Assembly: GCA_020621985.1 (NCBI GenBank)
Contig: JAHRYS010000002.1
Location: forward strand, 367,730-431,729
From: Candidatus Ferrigenium altingense
Lineage (GTDB): Bacteria > Pseudomonadota > Gammaproteobacteria > Burkholderiales > Gallionellaceae
Reading direction: 5' to 3'
DNA length: 64,000 bases
This document shows positions 8,228-16,642 of this stretch, piece by piece. The notes below the pieces were generated by a model. The model had not been told where the DNA came from. It ran no database searches and worked only from the letters and a program-made list of their open reading frames with translations. The number at the start of each line of letters is the position of its first letter. Position 1 is the stretch's first letter. A program made the translations under genes and the position numbers.

Positions 8228-8684
8228 GGGGGCGGCTATACAGGCATTTACTCCTCAGGGTACGCTCCTTGCATTCGATTTTGGCACCAAACGCATCGGC
8301 GTCGCAATCGGCAACACCCTGTTGCGCCGCGCCAACCCGTTGACCACGATCAGCGACGAAAAAACCGACGCACGCTTCGCCAGCATCGCGGCGCTGCTGG
8401 CCGAATGGCAGCCGAGCGCGCTGGTGGTGGGGCTGCCGAGCAGCGACGACGGCACGCCGCACGAGCTGACCGCGTTATGCCGCCGCTTCGCCAACCGCCT
8501 CAAGGGGCGGTTCAATTTGCCGGTGATATTGGCCGATGAGCGTTATACTTCGCTCGCCGCAAGCGCAGCTTTGAACGAACAGGGCATCCGTGGCAGGGAG
8601 CAAAAAAGCCTGATCGACCAATACGCCGCGCAGCAAATCTTGCAGGCGTATTTTGATGAACCCGCAGCGGGACTGATCGTATGA
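8220..8684 (+). CDS. ruvX: Putative Holliday junction resolvase RuvX/YqgF
   Basis: 154 residues of RNase H-like fold: [15 protein letters not shown] carries the first catalytic Asp, [10 protein letters not shown] follows, and [10 protein letters not shown] holds the conserved DER. RuvX/YqgF resolves Holliday junctions and processes the 5' end of pre-16S rRNA. In-frame ATGs at 8211 and 8220 are both possible; 8220 is given, and both overlap the yqgE stop. Its own stop overlaps the pyrB ATG by four bases, so yqgE-ruvX-pyrB-pyrC' forms one transcription unit. Confidence 0.92.
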   Translation: MPEGAAIQAFTPQGTLLAFDFGTKRIGVAIGNTLLRRANPLTTISDEKTDARFASIAALLAEWQPSALVVGLPSSDDGTPHELTALCRRFANRLKGRFNLPVILADERYTSLAASAALNEQGIRGREQKSLIDQYAAQQILQAYFDEPAAGLIV

Positions 8685-9634
8685 AAAATCCGCAATTAAA
8701 CAAACACGGCGAACTCCAGCACCTGCTGACCACCGAGGGCTTGCCGGTGAAGATCGTGCGCGATATTCTCGACCGCGCCGCGACCTTTCTCGATGCCGAC
8801 GGGCGCGAGATCAAGAAAGTCCCGCTGCTGCACGGCAAGTCGGTGTTCAACGTGTTCTTCGAAAACAGCACGCGCACCCGCACCACTTTCGAGATCGCCG
8901 CCAAGCGGTTGTCGGCGGATGTGGTCAACCTCAATATCGGCTCCTCTTCCACCAGCAAGGGCGAGACCCTGCTGGATACCGTGGGCAATCTGTGCGCGAT
9001 GCACGCCGACATGTTCGTGGTGCGCCACGCGCAAAGCGGCGCGGCGCATTTCATCGCAAGGCATGTCGCGCCGGATGTGCATGTCATCAACGCCGGCGAC
9101 GGCCGCCATGCGCACCCCACGCAGGCGCTGCTGGACATGTTCACCATCCGCCACTACAAGAAGGAATTCCACAACCTGCGTGTCGCGATCGTCGGCGACG
9201 TGCTGCATTCGCGCGTGGCGCGCTCGCAGATCCACGCGCTGACCACGCTCGGAGTGCCGGAGGTGCGCGTCATCGCTCCCAAGACGCTGCTGCCGACGAT
9301 GGTGGCAAATCTCGGTGTGCAGGTCTACCACGACATGGCGCAAGGCCTGCGCGACGTGGATGTGGTGCTGATGCTGCGCCTGCAGCACGAGCGCATGCAG
9401 GGCGCGGCGCTGCCTTCCGCGCAGGAATACTTCAAAAACTACGGCCTTACCGAAGAGAAGCTGGCGCGCGCCCGGCCGGATGCGATCGTGATGCACCCCG
9501 GGCCGATGAACCGCGGCATCGAAATCGATTCCTGCGTCGCCGACGGCGCGCACTCGGTGATCCTGTCGCAGGTGACGTTCGGCATCGCGGTGCGCATGGC
9601 GGTGATGAGCATGTTGGCGGGAGCAAAGGGATGA
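8681..9634 (+). CDS. pyrB: Aspartate carbamoyltransferase catalytic chain
   Basis: 317 residues. The carbamoyl-phosphate motif [13 protein letters not shown], the HPTQALLD motif and the aspartate-loop-associated [12 protein letters not shown] are intact. It forms carbamoyl aspartate, the first pyrimidine-specific step. A dihydroorotase-like gene follows with a four-base overlap, the arrangement of class A ATCases that assemble with an inactive PyrC' partner, as known in Pseudomonas. No PyrR-type or leader-peptide regulation is apparent in the short intergenic space. Confidence 0.97.
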   Translation: MKNPQLNKHGELQHLLTTEGLPVKIVRDILDRAATFLDADGREIKKVPLLHGKSVFNVFFENSTRTRTTFEIAAKRLSADVVNLNIGSSSTSKGETLLDTVGNLCAMHADMFVVRHAQSGAAHFIARHVAPDVHVINAGDGRHAHPTQALLDMFTIRHYKKEFHNLRVAIVGDVLHSRVARSQIHALTTLGVPEVRVIAPKTLLPTMVANLGVQVYHDMAQGLRDVDVVLMLRLQHERMQGAALPSAQEYFKNYGLTEEKLARARPDAIVMHPGPMNRGIEIDSCVADGAHSVILSQVTFGIAVRMAVMSMLAGAKG

Positions 9635-10905
9635 ATATCCATATCAAGAACGGCCGGCTGATCGACCCGAAAAACAACATCGACACACAGCAAGACCTGT
9701 TCATCGCGGCGGGCAGGATCGCGGCGCTCGGCACGGCACCGGCGGGATTCGCCGCCGACCGGGTGATCGACGCGAGTGGCCTGATCGTCGCGCCCGGCCT
9801 GATCGACCTGGCGGCGCGCTTGCGTGAGCCGGGCTACGAATACCGGGCCACGCTGGAATCGGAAATGCAGGCGGCAGTGGCGGGCGGCATCACCAGCCTG
9901 GCCTGTCCGCCGGACACCGACCCGCCGCTGGACGAACCGGGTCTGGTGGAAATGCTCAAGCACCGCGCCAAAAATCTGAATCAGGCGCATGTCTATCCGG
10001 TCGCCGCGCTGACCTCCGCGCTCAAGGGGCAGGAGCTGACCGAAATGGCCGAACTGGCGGATGCCGGGTGCGTGGCGTTCAGTCAGGCCGATGCGCCGCT
10101 CACCGATACGCGCGTCTTGCTGCGCGCGATGCAGTACGCCGCGACTTTTGATTTTTCCGTGTGGCTGCGCCCGCAGGACAGTTTCCTCGCCAAGAACGGC
10201 GTGGCGCACGACGGCGAAGTGGCGACCCGCTGCGGCCTGCCCGCCATCCCGGTATGCGCCGAGACCATCGCGCTTTCGACCATGCTGGCGCTGGCGCAGG
10301 AGACCGGCGTGAAACTGCATATCTGCCGCATCTCCAGCGCGGCGGGCGTGGAACTGATCCGCACGGCGAAGCAGCAAGGGCTGGCGGTGACCTGCGATGT
10401 CTCGATGAACCATGTGCACCTGTCGGAAATGGACATCGGCTTCTTCGACCCGAATTGCCATCTGGTTCCGCCGTTGCGCAGCCTGCGCGACCGCGCCGCG
10501 CTGCGCGCCGGATTGCTGGACGGAACCATCGATGCAATCTGTTCCAACCACGCGCCGGTCGACGAGGATGCCAAACAGTTGCCGTTCGCCGAAGCCGAAG
10601 CGGGCGCGACCGGCCTGGAATTGCTGCTGCCGCTGGTGCTGAAGTGGGCGCAACAGGAAAAACTCACCTTGTCCGGCGCGCTCGCCAAAGCCACGCTGCA
10701 ACCCGCGCAGATACTGGGCTTGGACGCAGGGCATCTGAGCGTCGGCGCGGCCGCCGACGTGTGCGTGTTCGATCCCGAAACGTACTGGAAAGTCGAGCCG
10801 GCCGCGCTGAAGAGCCAGGGCAAGAACACCCCGTTCACCGGCCTCGAAGTGCAGGGCAGGGTGCGCTATACGCTGGTGGACGGACAGGTCGTTTACCGGG
10901 GCTAG
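9631..10905 (+). CDS. Dihydroorotase-like protein, probably non-catalytic (PyrC')
   Basis: 424 residues of the amidohydrolase superfamily, related to type I dihydroorotase. The family signature GLIDxHxHLREPG reads [13 protein letters not shown] here, so both metal-binding histidines are gone. The later DHAPH reads NHAPVDED, so the catalytic Asp is also replaced. This is the pattern of PyrC' (PyrX) proteins, which hold class A ATCase together without catalysing the dihydroorotase step. An active PyrC must then lie elsewhere. The ATG at 9631 overlaps the pyrB stop. Confidence 0.9.
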   Translation: MNIHIKNGRLIDPKNNIDTQQDLFIAAGRIAALGTAPAGFAADRVIDASGLIVAPGLIDLAARLREPGYEYRATLESEMQAAVAGGITSLACPPDTDPPLDEPGLVEMLKHRAKNLNQAHVYPVAALTSALKGQELTEMAELADAGCVAFSQADAPLTDTRVLLRAMQYAATFDFSVWLRPQDSFLAKNGVAHDGEVATRCGLPAIPVCAETIALSTMLALAQETGVKLHICRISSAAGVELIRTAKQQGLAVTCDVSMNHVHLSEMDIGFFDPNCHLVPPLRSLRDRAALRAGLLDGTIDAICSNHAPVDEDAKQLPFAEAEAGATGLELLLPLVLKWAQQEKLTLSGALAKATLQPAQILGLDAGHLSVGAAADVCVFDPETYWKVEPAALKSQGKNTPFTGLEVQGRVRYTLVDGQVVYRG

Positions 10906-10910
10906 CAGCC

Positions 10911-11558
10911 ATGAAATCGAAGCCTTTCGACAGAAGCGAGCACGTATACAAAAATGATGCTTTTGCCGAGCTTGTCAAAGACGCCATCCGCTTTTTCAAT
11001 GGCACGCCCGTACACACGCTGCCCCCGCCGGAGTCTTTTCTAGGCACCGGGGTTTACGCCATCTATTACACGGGCAAAAACCCCATATACAAAAAATATG
11101 CGGAGTTGAACCGTCTTTCATACAGCTATCCGATCTATGTCGGTAAAGCTGTACCAAAGGGTTGGCGGCAAGCGCGGGTTTCCGACAGCCTGCCCGGTCA
11201 ATCCACTGAGCTGTTTGGTCGCCTGCGTGAGCACAGCCGGAGCATCGGAGTTGCTCAGGGGCTGGAACTCAAGGACTTCAGTTGCCGGTTCGTGATCTTT
11301 GAGGATGCCAGCTCGGACATGATCGGCGCTATCGAGGCCGCGCTGATCAAATTGAATATGCCTCTTTGGAATACCGCTGTGGATGGCTTCGGCAACCACG
11401 ATCCCGGAAGCGGGCGCTATGAGCAGGCCAAATCGGATTGGGACGTGATTCACCCCGGACGGGCTTGGGCGGGAAAATGCAACGGCGTTCATGCCGAGAG
11501 TAGCGTGATCCTTTCCGGGATCAAAAATCATTTCAAGAATATCGGGCGTAAGCCATGA
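10911..11558 (+). CDS. Eco29kI-like GIY-YIG restriction endonuclease
   Basis: 215 residues, against 214 that I recall for R.Eco29kI. The GIY-YIG residues fall at Tyr49 (GTGVY), Tyr76 (YPIYVGK), Arg104 and His108 (RLREH), Glu142 and Asn154 (PLWN). These are the numbers I remember for the Eco29kI catalytic residues, so the match is residue for residue. Eco29kI is a type II enzyme cutting CCGCGG, and I infer the same or a very similar target. The gene begins 5 bp after pyrC' and its stop overlaps the methyltransferase ATG, so endonuclease and methylase are co-expressed. CCGCGG occurs in this window (for example near 9513 and 37677), so protection would rely on methylation. Confidence 0.9.
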   Translation: MKSKPFDRSEHVYKNDAFAELVKDAIRFFNGTPVHTLPPPESFLGTGVYAIYYTGKNPIYKKYAELNRLSYSYPIYVGKAVPKGWRQARVSDSLPGQSTELFGRLREHSRSIGVAQGLELKDFSCRFVIFEDASSDMIGAIEAALIKLNMPLWNTAVDGFGNHDPGSGRYEQAKSDWDVIHPGRAWAGKCNGVHAESSVILSGIKNHFKNIGRKP

Positions 11559-12736
11559 AGTCGCTGGAGATATTTTCCGGGGCGGGCGGATTGGCCAAAG
11601 GGCTGGAGCTTTCGGGATTTCAGCATGCCGCATTTGTCGAATTCAACAAGCATGCCTGCGCCTCGCTCTGCGAAAATTTTGACGCGAACAAAGTTTTCTT
11701 CGGCGACATCAAAGATTTCGACCTCGACGCGCTGGAGGGTGTAGATGTCGTGGCGGGCGGCCCGCCTTGCCAGCCCTTTTCGTTGGGGGGCAAACACAAG
11801 GCGGATCAGGACAGCCGCGACATGTTCCCCTATGCCATCCGGGCGATTGAACAACTCACCCCGAAAGCCTTCGTATTCGAGAACGTCAAAGGCCTGCTCA
11901 GAGCATCCTTCGCGGATTATTTCGAGTACATCATCCTGCGGCTCACCTATCCCGGATTTACCGCCCGACAGGGCGCGGACTGGAAGGATCATTTGCACGA
12001 TCTGCACAGCATCGGGTCGCTTTCCTATGCGGGGACAAAATACGATGTCTCGTTCAAGCTGATCAATGCGGCGAATTACGGCATCCCACAAACGCGGGAG
12101 CGGGTCGTCATCGTCGGCACCAGAGCCGATCTGGGCATATCTTGGTCGTTCCCCGCAGAAACGCATTCCGAAGACAGGTTGCTTTGGGAAATGTACATGA
12201 CGGGCGAATATTGGAAACGCCATCAGGTGCCAAAATCGGAACGTGCGCCGATGACCGAACTCCTGCAAGAGAAGGTTGCCCGCCTGAAAGACAAGTACGG
12301 CATGTTCGAGCCGGAAGGCGCGCCCTGGCGCACGGTCAGGGATGCGCTGCACGGCATTCCCGATCCGGAGTCCCCGCACGGCATTGAAGATCACGTCTTC
12401 CACGACGGTGCGCGCACCTATCCCGGCCATACGGGCAGCGACATAGATTGGCCCGCCAAAACCATCAAGGCCGGAGGTCACGGCGTTCCCGGCGGAGAAA
12501 ACATGATCCGCTACCCGGACGGCAGCGTCCGCTACTTCACAGTGTGCGAAGCGAAACAGATACAAACGTTCCCGGACAGCTTCGTCATAAAAGGTGCATG
12601 GGGCGAAGCGATGCGGCAGATCGGGAATGCGGTTCCTGTATTGTTGGGCGAAACAATAGGTCGTGAGCTGGCGAGCAGGTTGGGGGCGCAGAGCGATTCT
12701 TTTGATGCGAGACACGAGTATCGGGTAAGGCTTTAA
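11555..12736 (+). CDS. DNA (cytosine-5-)-methyltransferase, Eco29kI-like
   Basis: 393 residues with the C5-methyltransferase motifs in order: motif I EIFSGAGGLAKG (residues 5-16), motif IV GGPPCQPFS with the catalytic Cys at 72, motif VI FENVKG, motif VIII QTRERVVIVG and a C-terminal RQIGNAVPVLLG. It is coupled to the preceding endonuclease by a four-base overlap and should methylate the same site, inferred to be CCGCGG. GC content is moderately high, close to the host, unlike the next two genes. The order R then M, with coupled translation, means the endonuclease is made first unless M has its own promoter. Confidence 0.93.
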   Translation: MKSLEIFSGAGGLAKGLELSGFQHAAFVEFNKHACASLCENFDANKVFFGDIKDFDLDALEGVDVVAGGPPCQPFSLGGKHKADQDSRDMFPYAIRAIEQLTPKAFVFENVKGLLRASFADYFEYIILRLTYPGFTARQGADWKDHLHDLHSIGSLSYAGTKYDVSFKLINAANYGIPQTRERVVIVGTRADLGISWSFPAETHSEDRLLWEMYMTGEYWKRHQVPKSERAPMTELLQEKVARLKDKYGMFEPEGAPWRTVRDALHGIPDPESPHGIEDHVFHDGARTYPGHTGSDIDWPAKTIKAGGHGVPGGENMIRYPDGSVRYFTVCEAKQIQTFPDSFVIKGAWGEAMRQIGNAVPVLLGETIGRELASRLGAQSDSFDARHEYRVRL

Positions 12737-12749
12737 TTTAGGGTGCAGA

Positions 12750-13781
12750 GTGGCTAAAATTTCTTGTGTTGATTTGTTCTGTGGTGCGGGTGGCCTGACG
12801 CACGGCTTCGTTTTGGAGGGGTTGCCAGTGGTGGCTGGCATTGATATGGACCCCGCATGCCGTTTCCCCTACGAGACCAACAATCAAGCGCGGTTCATTG
12901 AACGAGATATCAGCACGGTCACCAAAGAAGAGTTGTCATCTCTCTTTGGTGATGCTGATGTAAAAGTGTTAGCGGGTTGTGCACCATGCCAACCTTTTTC
13001 CAGTTACGCCCATAGATACTCTTTTAATGGTGACGGGAAATGGGGGCTTTTATATGAGTTCGCCAGACTTGCCGAGGCAACAAATCCCGATATCATCACC
13101 ATGGAGAACGTTCCTACTGTTGCAAAACATGCGGTTTTCCACGACTTTGTCGATACGCTAAGAAGACTCAATTATCACGTTTGGCATGGCGTCATTAACA
13201 GCTCTTTGTATGGAGTGCCACAAGCACGGCGACGTATGGTTCTATTGGCTTCCAAGCTTGGGAAAATTGAGATCATTCCGCCTACGCATGACAAACCTAG
13301 AACGGTACGTGAAGCAATAGGAAGTTTGAGCACCCTAAAAGCCGGAGAATCCGCGCCCCTAGATAAATTGCATGTTTCGTCGTCATTGTCTGAAAAAAAT
13401 CTCCAACGCATCAGGGTGTCGATACCAGGAGGAACTTGGCGTGACTGGCCAAAACACCTCGTGGCTAATTGTCATCGCGAAAGTAGTGGTCAAACCTATC
13501 CTAGCGTTTACGGACGGATGGAATGGGACAAGCCAGCACCGACCATGACAACTCAGTGCTTTGGTTTTGGTAATGGGCGATTTGGGCATCCAGAACAAGA
13601 TCGCGCGATTTCTTTGCGTGAGGCAGCAATTCTGCAAAGCTTTCCTCCTAGCTATGCATTCATCCCTGATGGAAGCGAAGTGCACTTGAGGGTGTTAGGG
13701 CGTTTAATAGGCAATGCCGTCCCTGTTGATCTCGGTCGTGCCATCGCCCGTAGCATCAATCGCCACCTTGCCACACAATAG
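12750..13781 (+). CDS. Second DNA (cytosine-5-)-methyltransferase
   Basis: 343 residues with a GTG start (12750). Motif I is VDLFCGAGGLTHGF, motif IV AGCAPCQPFS with the catalytic Cys at 80, motif VI MENVP and motif X LIGNAVPVDLGRAIA. It is not close to the preceding methylase. Its AT-rich composition is shared with the ATPase gene behind it, so these two probably arrived together as a separate restriction-modification unit. The target-recognition region (about residues 195-250) does not tell me the specificity; a GTCGAC-type target is only a guess from the resemblance of the next gene to HgiDII-type proteins. Confidence 0.93.
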   Translation: MAKISCVDLFCGAGGLTHGFVLEGLPVVAGIDMDPACRFPYETNNQARFIERDISTVTKEELSSLFGDADVKVLAGCAPCQPFSSYAHRYSFNGDGKWGLLYEFARLAEATNPDIITMENVPTVAKHAVFHDFVDTLRRLNYHVWHGVINSSLYGVPQARRRMVLLASKLGKIEIIPPTHDKPRTVREAIGSLSTLKAGESAPLDKLHVSSSLSEKNLQRIRVSIPGGTWRDWPKHLVANCHRESSGQTYPSVYGRMEWDKPAPTMTTQCFGFGNGRFGHPEQDRAISLREAAILQSFPPSYAFIPDGSEVHLRVLGRLIGNAVPVDLGRAIARSINRHLATQ

Positions 13782-13825
13782 TTACTTCGACTTTTTCGTA
13801 CGAAAATAAAATAACCGGGGGCAAT

Positions 13826-15829
13826 GTGGGGAAAAATAACTTTGTATTTCGAGTTGACGTTAACGTCATCAACCATCTGGGTGTCGGTCTCTACAGTTCT
13901 ACACCTGCCGCCCTTACGGAACTCGTTGCGAACGCATGGGATGCCGATGCAAAAGAGGTTCGAATCATTGTTGACCCGACCGCAAGAAGTATCGTAATTG
14001 AGGATGATGGTCACGGCATGTCTGCAGATGACATCAATAGTAAGTTTTTGAAAGTTGGTTATTCTAGGCGCCAGCAACCCAAAGGATTTTTCAGTGACTC
14101 TGGTAAACGTCGCGTGATGGGGCGGAAGGGTATTGGTAAGCTGGCCATGTTTGCTTTGGCAAATGAAGTAAAAATTTCATCACAAGCGCAAGGGCTTGAG
14201 GCAGTCGGCTTAACGGTAAACGTACCAGAGTTTAAAAAAACCATTGAAGAGAATAAGCCGCATCCACTTGATGAATTCGAGCCGAAGGAATTCAATAAAA
14301 AGAAGGGCACACGGATAGAGTTGCTGCAAGTTCTCGCCGGCCTCAAGACGACTGAAGATTATCTGCGGGTCAAGTTAGCTCGCCGCTTTAGTGTGCTAGA
14401 CGATGCTCATGAATTCAAAGTATTTCTCAATGGGAAGGAAATCAAAAAAGAGGATCGAGGATTCTATCAACATGTGCAGTTGTTATGGGCCTTTGACGTG
14501 GCAACGAGTAGCGATGTTAAGGCCATGGCAAAGAATCTTGCTCAGCTACCTAAAGTTATAACAGATGGAAAAAATCCTGAACCATGCATCGCTTTATTGT
14601 CGAATGTAGTGGTATGCGATTCAACGGAATATATGGTATCTGGTTATATTGCAAGCGTACTCTTGCCTAGGCATCTTGGCTCAAAAGAAGATAGTGCAAA
14701 TATGGTATCCATATTTGCTAATGGTCGAGTTTTTGCGGAAGACGTGCTAACAGAAGCGAACAGTGCAAAATATTATCAGAGCTATTTGGTTGGTGAGATA
14801 CACGCCGACTTTCTTGATGACGATAACGTAGACCGTGCCACAGCCAGCCGTGAGGCCATAAAGAAAGATGATCCAAAATATCAGGCATTAATTGCATTTA
14901 TACGTACCACCTTGGATTCAATTGGTGATCAGTGGGACGATTGGCGCACTGAACTAGGGCTTGATAAGGCTGAACCACAAAATGCGGCAGTGCTCGAATG
15001 GATTGATACGCTTGCCGATAAGCGTGACCAAAAGGCTGCGATGAAGCTTATGACATCCATCAAGAATGCTGTGGTGCACTCTGATGATGCAAAAAATGAC
15101 GCGGCAAAACGCGTTCTGTATCGTGGCGCCATTATCGGTTTCGAAAAGCTGAGGCTCAATCAGCAGCTTGATAAGTTGGAAACGGTAACAGATATATTGG
15201 GTGCAGAATTTGCAGCCATTTTTGCTAGTTTGGATCATGTGGAGGAGTCCGCATATGCTGAAATTACTCGCCAACGCTTAGCAGTTATTAGGAAATTTGC
15301 GGAGATATCCAATAATCCATCAACGTTAGAAAAGGTTGCGCAGCAGTATCTTTTTAAACATTTATGGTTGCTTGATCCAACGTGGGATCGTGTTACATCG
15401 CAAGCGGAATTGGAAAAAACATTAACTGCTTACCTTAAGAAGGTGCAACCTGATTCAACGGGTGCCAGGTTAGATATTAGTTACCGTGCGAGTTCTGGTC
15501 GACACATTATTGTGGAACTGAAGAAGCCGACTAAGACTTCTCTTAATTACAGCGATCTATATACGCAAGTCTACAAATACAAGGATGCCATAGAGGCGTA
15601 TTACAAACAAACACAACCGGGCAAGCCCGTGCCTGCGCTGGATATTTATGTTCTCGTTGCCCAAACACCGTCTGGCTTTGATGATTCGAAGCGTCAGTCA
15701 CTTGCTGCTGTTAACGGGCGTTTTATTACTTACTCCCAACTCATTAATGATGCCAAAAGTTCATATCAACAATATTTGGATGTCACAAATGTAACGGGGC
15801 CTCTGGAAACAATTTTAAAGAAACTCTAA
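13826..15829 (+). CDS. GHKL ATPase with C-terminal PD-(D/E)XK-like motif (probable restriction protein)
   Basis: 667 residues. The N-terminal GHKL (Bergerat) ATP site is complete: N-box ELVANAWDAD (residues 32-41), G1 box EDDGHGM (59-65) and G2 box GRKGIGKLA (99-107). The middle is helical. Near the C-terminus Asp550 is followed by Glu564-Leu-Lys566 on adjacent strands, the spacing of a PD-(D/E)XK nuclease core, and an alpha-helical YTQVYKYKDAI follows as expected. I recall database families of ATP-binding restriction proteins labelled BbrUII/HgiDII with this look; this should be verified. The GTG start at 13826 has GGGGG upstream. It follows a methyltransferase and is AT-rich like it, so I infer an ATP-dependent restriction partner. 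Confidence 0.75.
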   Translation: MGKNNFVFRVDVNVINHLGVGLYSSTPAALTELVANAWDADAKEVRIIVDPTARSIVIEDDGHGMSADDINSKFLKVGYSRRQQPKGFFSDSGKRRVMGRKGIGKLAMFALANEVKISSQAQGLEAVGLTVNVPEFKKTIEENKPHPLDEFEPKEFNKKKGTRIELLQVLAGLKTTEDYLRVKLARRFSVLDDAHEFKVFLNGKEIKKEDRGFYQHVQLLWAFDVATSSDVKAMAKNLAQLPKVITDGKNPEPCIALLSNVVVCDSTEYMVSGYIASVLLPRHLGSKEDSANMVSIFANGRVFAEDVLTEANSAKYYQSYLVGEIHADFLDDDNVDRATASREAIKKDDPKYQALIAFIRTTLDSIGDQWDDWRTELGLDKAEPQNAAVLEWIDTLADKRDQKAAMKLMTSIKNAVVHSDDAKNDAAKRVLYRGAIIGFEKLRLNQQLDKLETVTDILGAEFAAIFASLDHVEESAYAEITRQRLAVIRKFAEISNNPSTLEKVAQQYLFKHLWLLDPTWDRVTSQAELEKTLTAYLKKVQPDSTGARLDISYRASSGRHIIVELKKPTKTSLNYSDLYTQVYKYKDAIEAYYKQTQPGKPVPALDIYVLVAQTPSGFDDSKRQSLAAVNGRFITYSQLINDAKSSYQQYLDVTNVTGPLETILKKL

Positions 15830-15862
15830 TCTTTATCCATAACGTGTCAAGGTGCTGCTAAC

Positions 15863-16561
15863 GTGGCTTCTCAGAAATATCCCTTGTCCGTTTTTGACGT
15901 TGCAGCAGCGCTGAAAAAACGCTACCGCGACTTCAACCACTACAACCTCAAAAACCCGCTGGACGAATTGCTGTTCATCATTTGCAGCACCAAGACCGGC
16001 GAAGCGAGCTACCGCAGCACCTTCCGCTCGCTGAAACAAACCTGCCCCACCCATCTGCACATCGCCGAAGCGCCCGCCGAATATATCGCGCGGCCTATCG
16101 TCAGCGGCGGTCTGTCGAACCAGAAAGCCAAGGCGATCCGCGATCTTCTTGATGTGATCGTAGCAGAGTTTGGTGAGCCGACGCTGAAGCCGCTGCGCAA
16201 GATGAGCGACGCGGAGGCCGAAGCTTTTCTACTGTCGCTACCGGGAGTCGGCAAGAAAGTGGCGCGCTGTGTGTTGATGTATTCGCTGGGCAGGCAGGTT
16301 TTCCCAGTGGACACGCATTGCTGGCGCATCGCCCGACGGCTCGGCTGGGTCAGGCCGACACAGAAGGACAAACACTGCGCGCCGCGCGACATGGATCGCC
16401 TGCAATCCAAAATCCCGCCCGAGCTGCGTCACTCGCTACACGTGAACATGATTTCTCTCGGGCGCGAGGTCTGCACCCCAACTACACCCCGGTGCGATGA
16501 ATGCCCGATAGAGGCCTGGTGCCCACGGGTTGGTGTGCAGCGCACAAGGAAGCAGAAATAG
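15863..16561 (+). CDS. HhH-GPD DNA glycosylase, endonuclease III-like
   Basis: 232 residues with the EndoIII layout: helix-hairpin-helix LPGVGKKVA (126-134), catalytic Lys132 and Asp150 (VDTH) spaced 18 apart as Lys120/Asp138 in E. coli Nth, and a C-terminal 4Fe-4S loop with Cys204, 211, 214 and 220. The rest diverges from ordinary Nth (for example the CSTKTGEASY segment). It closes an island with two C5-methyltransferases, so a likely job is removing T from G:T mismatches made by 5-methylcytosine deamination, like Vsr or the MIG enzymes. That role is an inference. The start is GTG at 15863. GC content is higher than in the two preceding genes, so it may have its own history. Confidence 0.85.
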   Translation: MASQKYPLSVFDVAAALKKRYRDFNHYNLKNPLDELLFIICSTKTGEASYRSTFRSLKQTCPTHLHIAEAPAEYIARPIVSGGLSNQKAKAIRDLLDVIVAEFGEPTLKPLRKMSDAEAEAFLLSLPGVGKKVARCVLMYSLGRQVFPVDTHCWRIARRLGWVRPTQKDKHCAPRDMDRLQSKIPPELRHSLHVNMISLGREVCTPTTPRCDECPIEAWCPRVGVQRTRKQK

Positions 16562-16642
16562 CGAGTGTGAGGAACTGTAATGCTCCGTATAGTAAAATAT
16601 GACCGTCATCTTCTATCGCAGTATTTATCCCCCTCTTAATTT

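Noticed and set aside
10906..16642. Prophage or integrative element as carrier of the restriction island
   Set aside because: No integrase, tRNA target, attachment repeat or phage structural gene is visible at either side.
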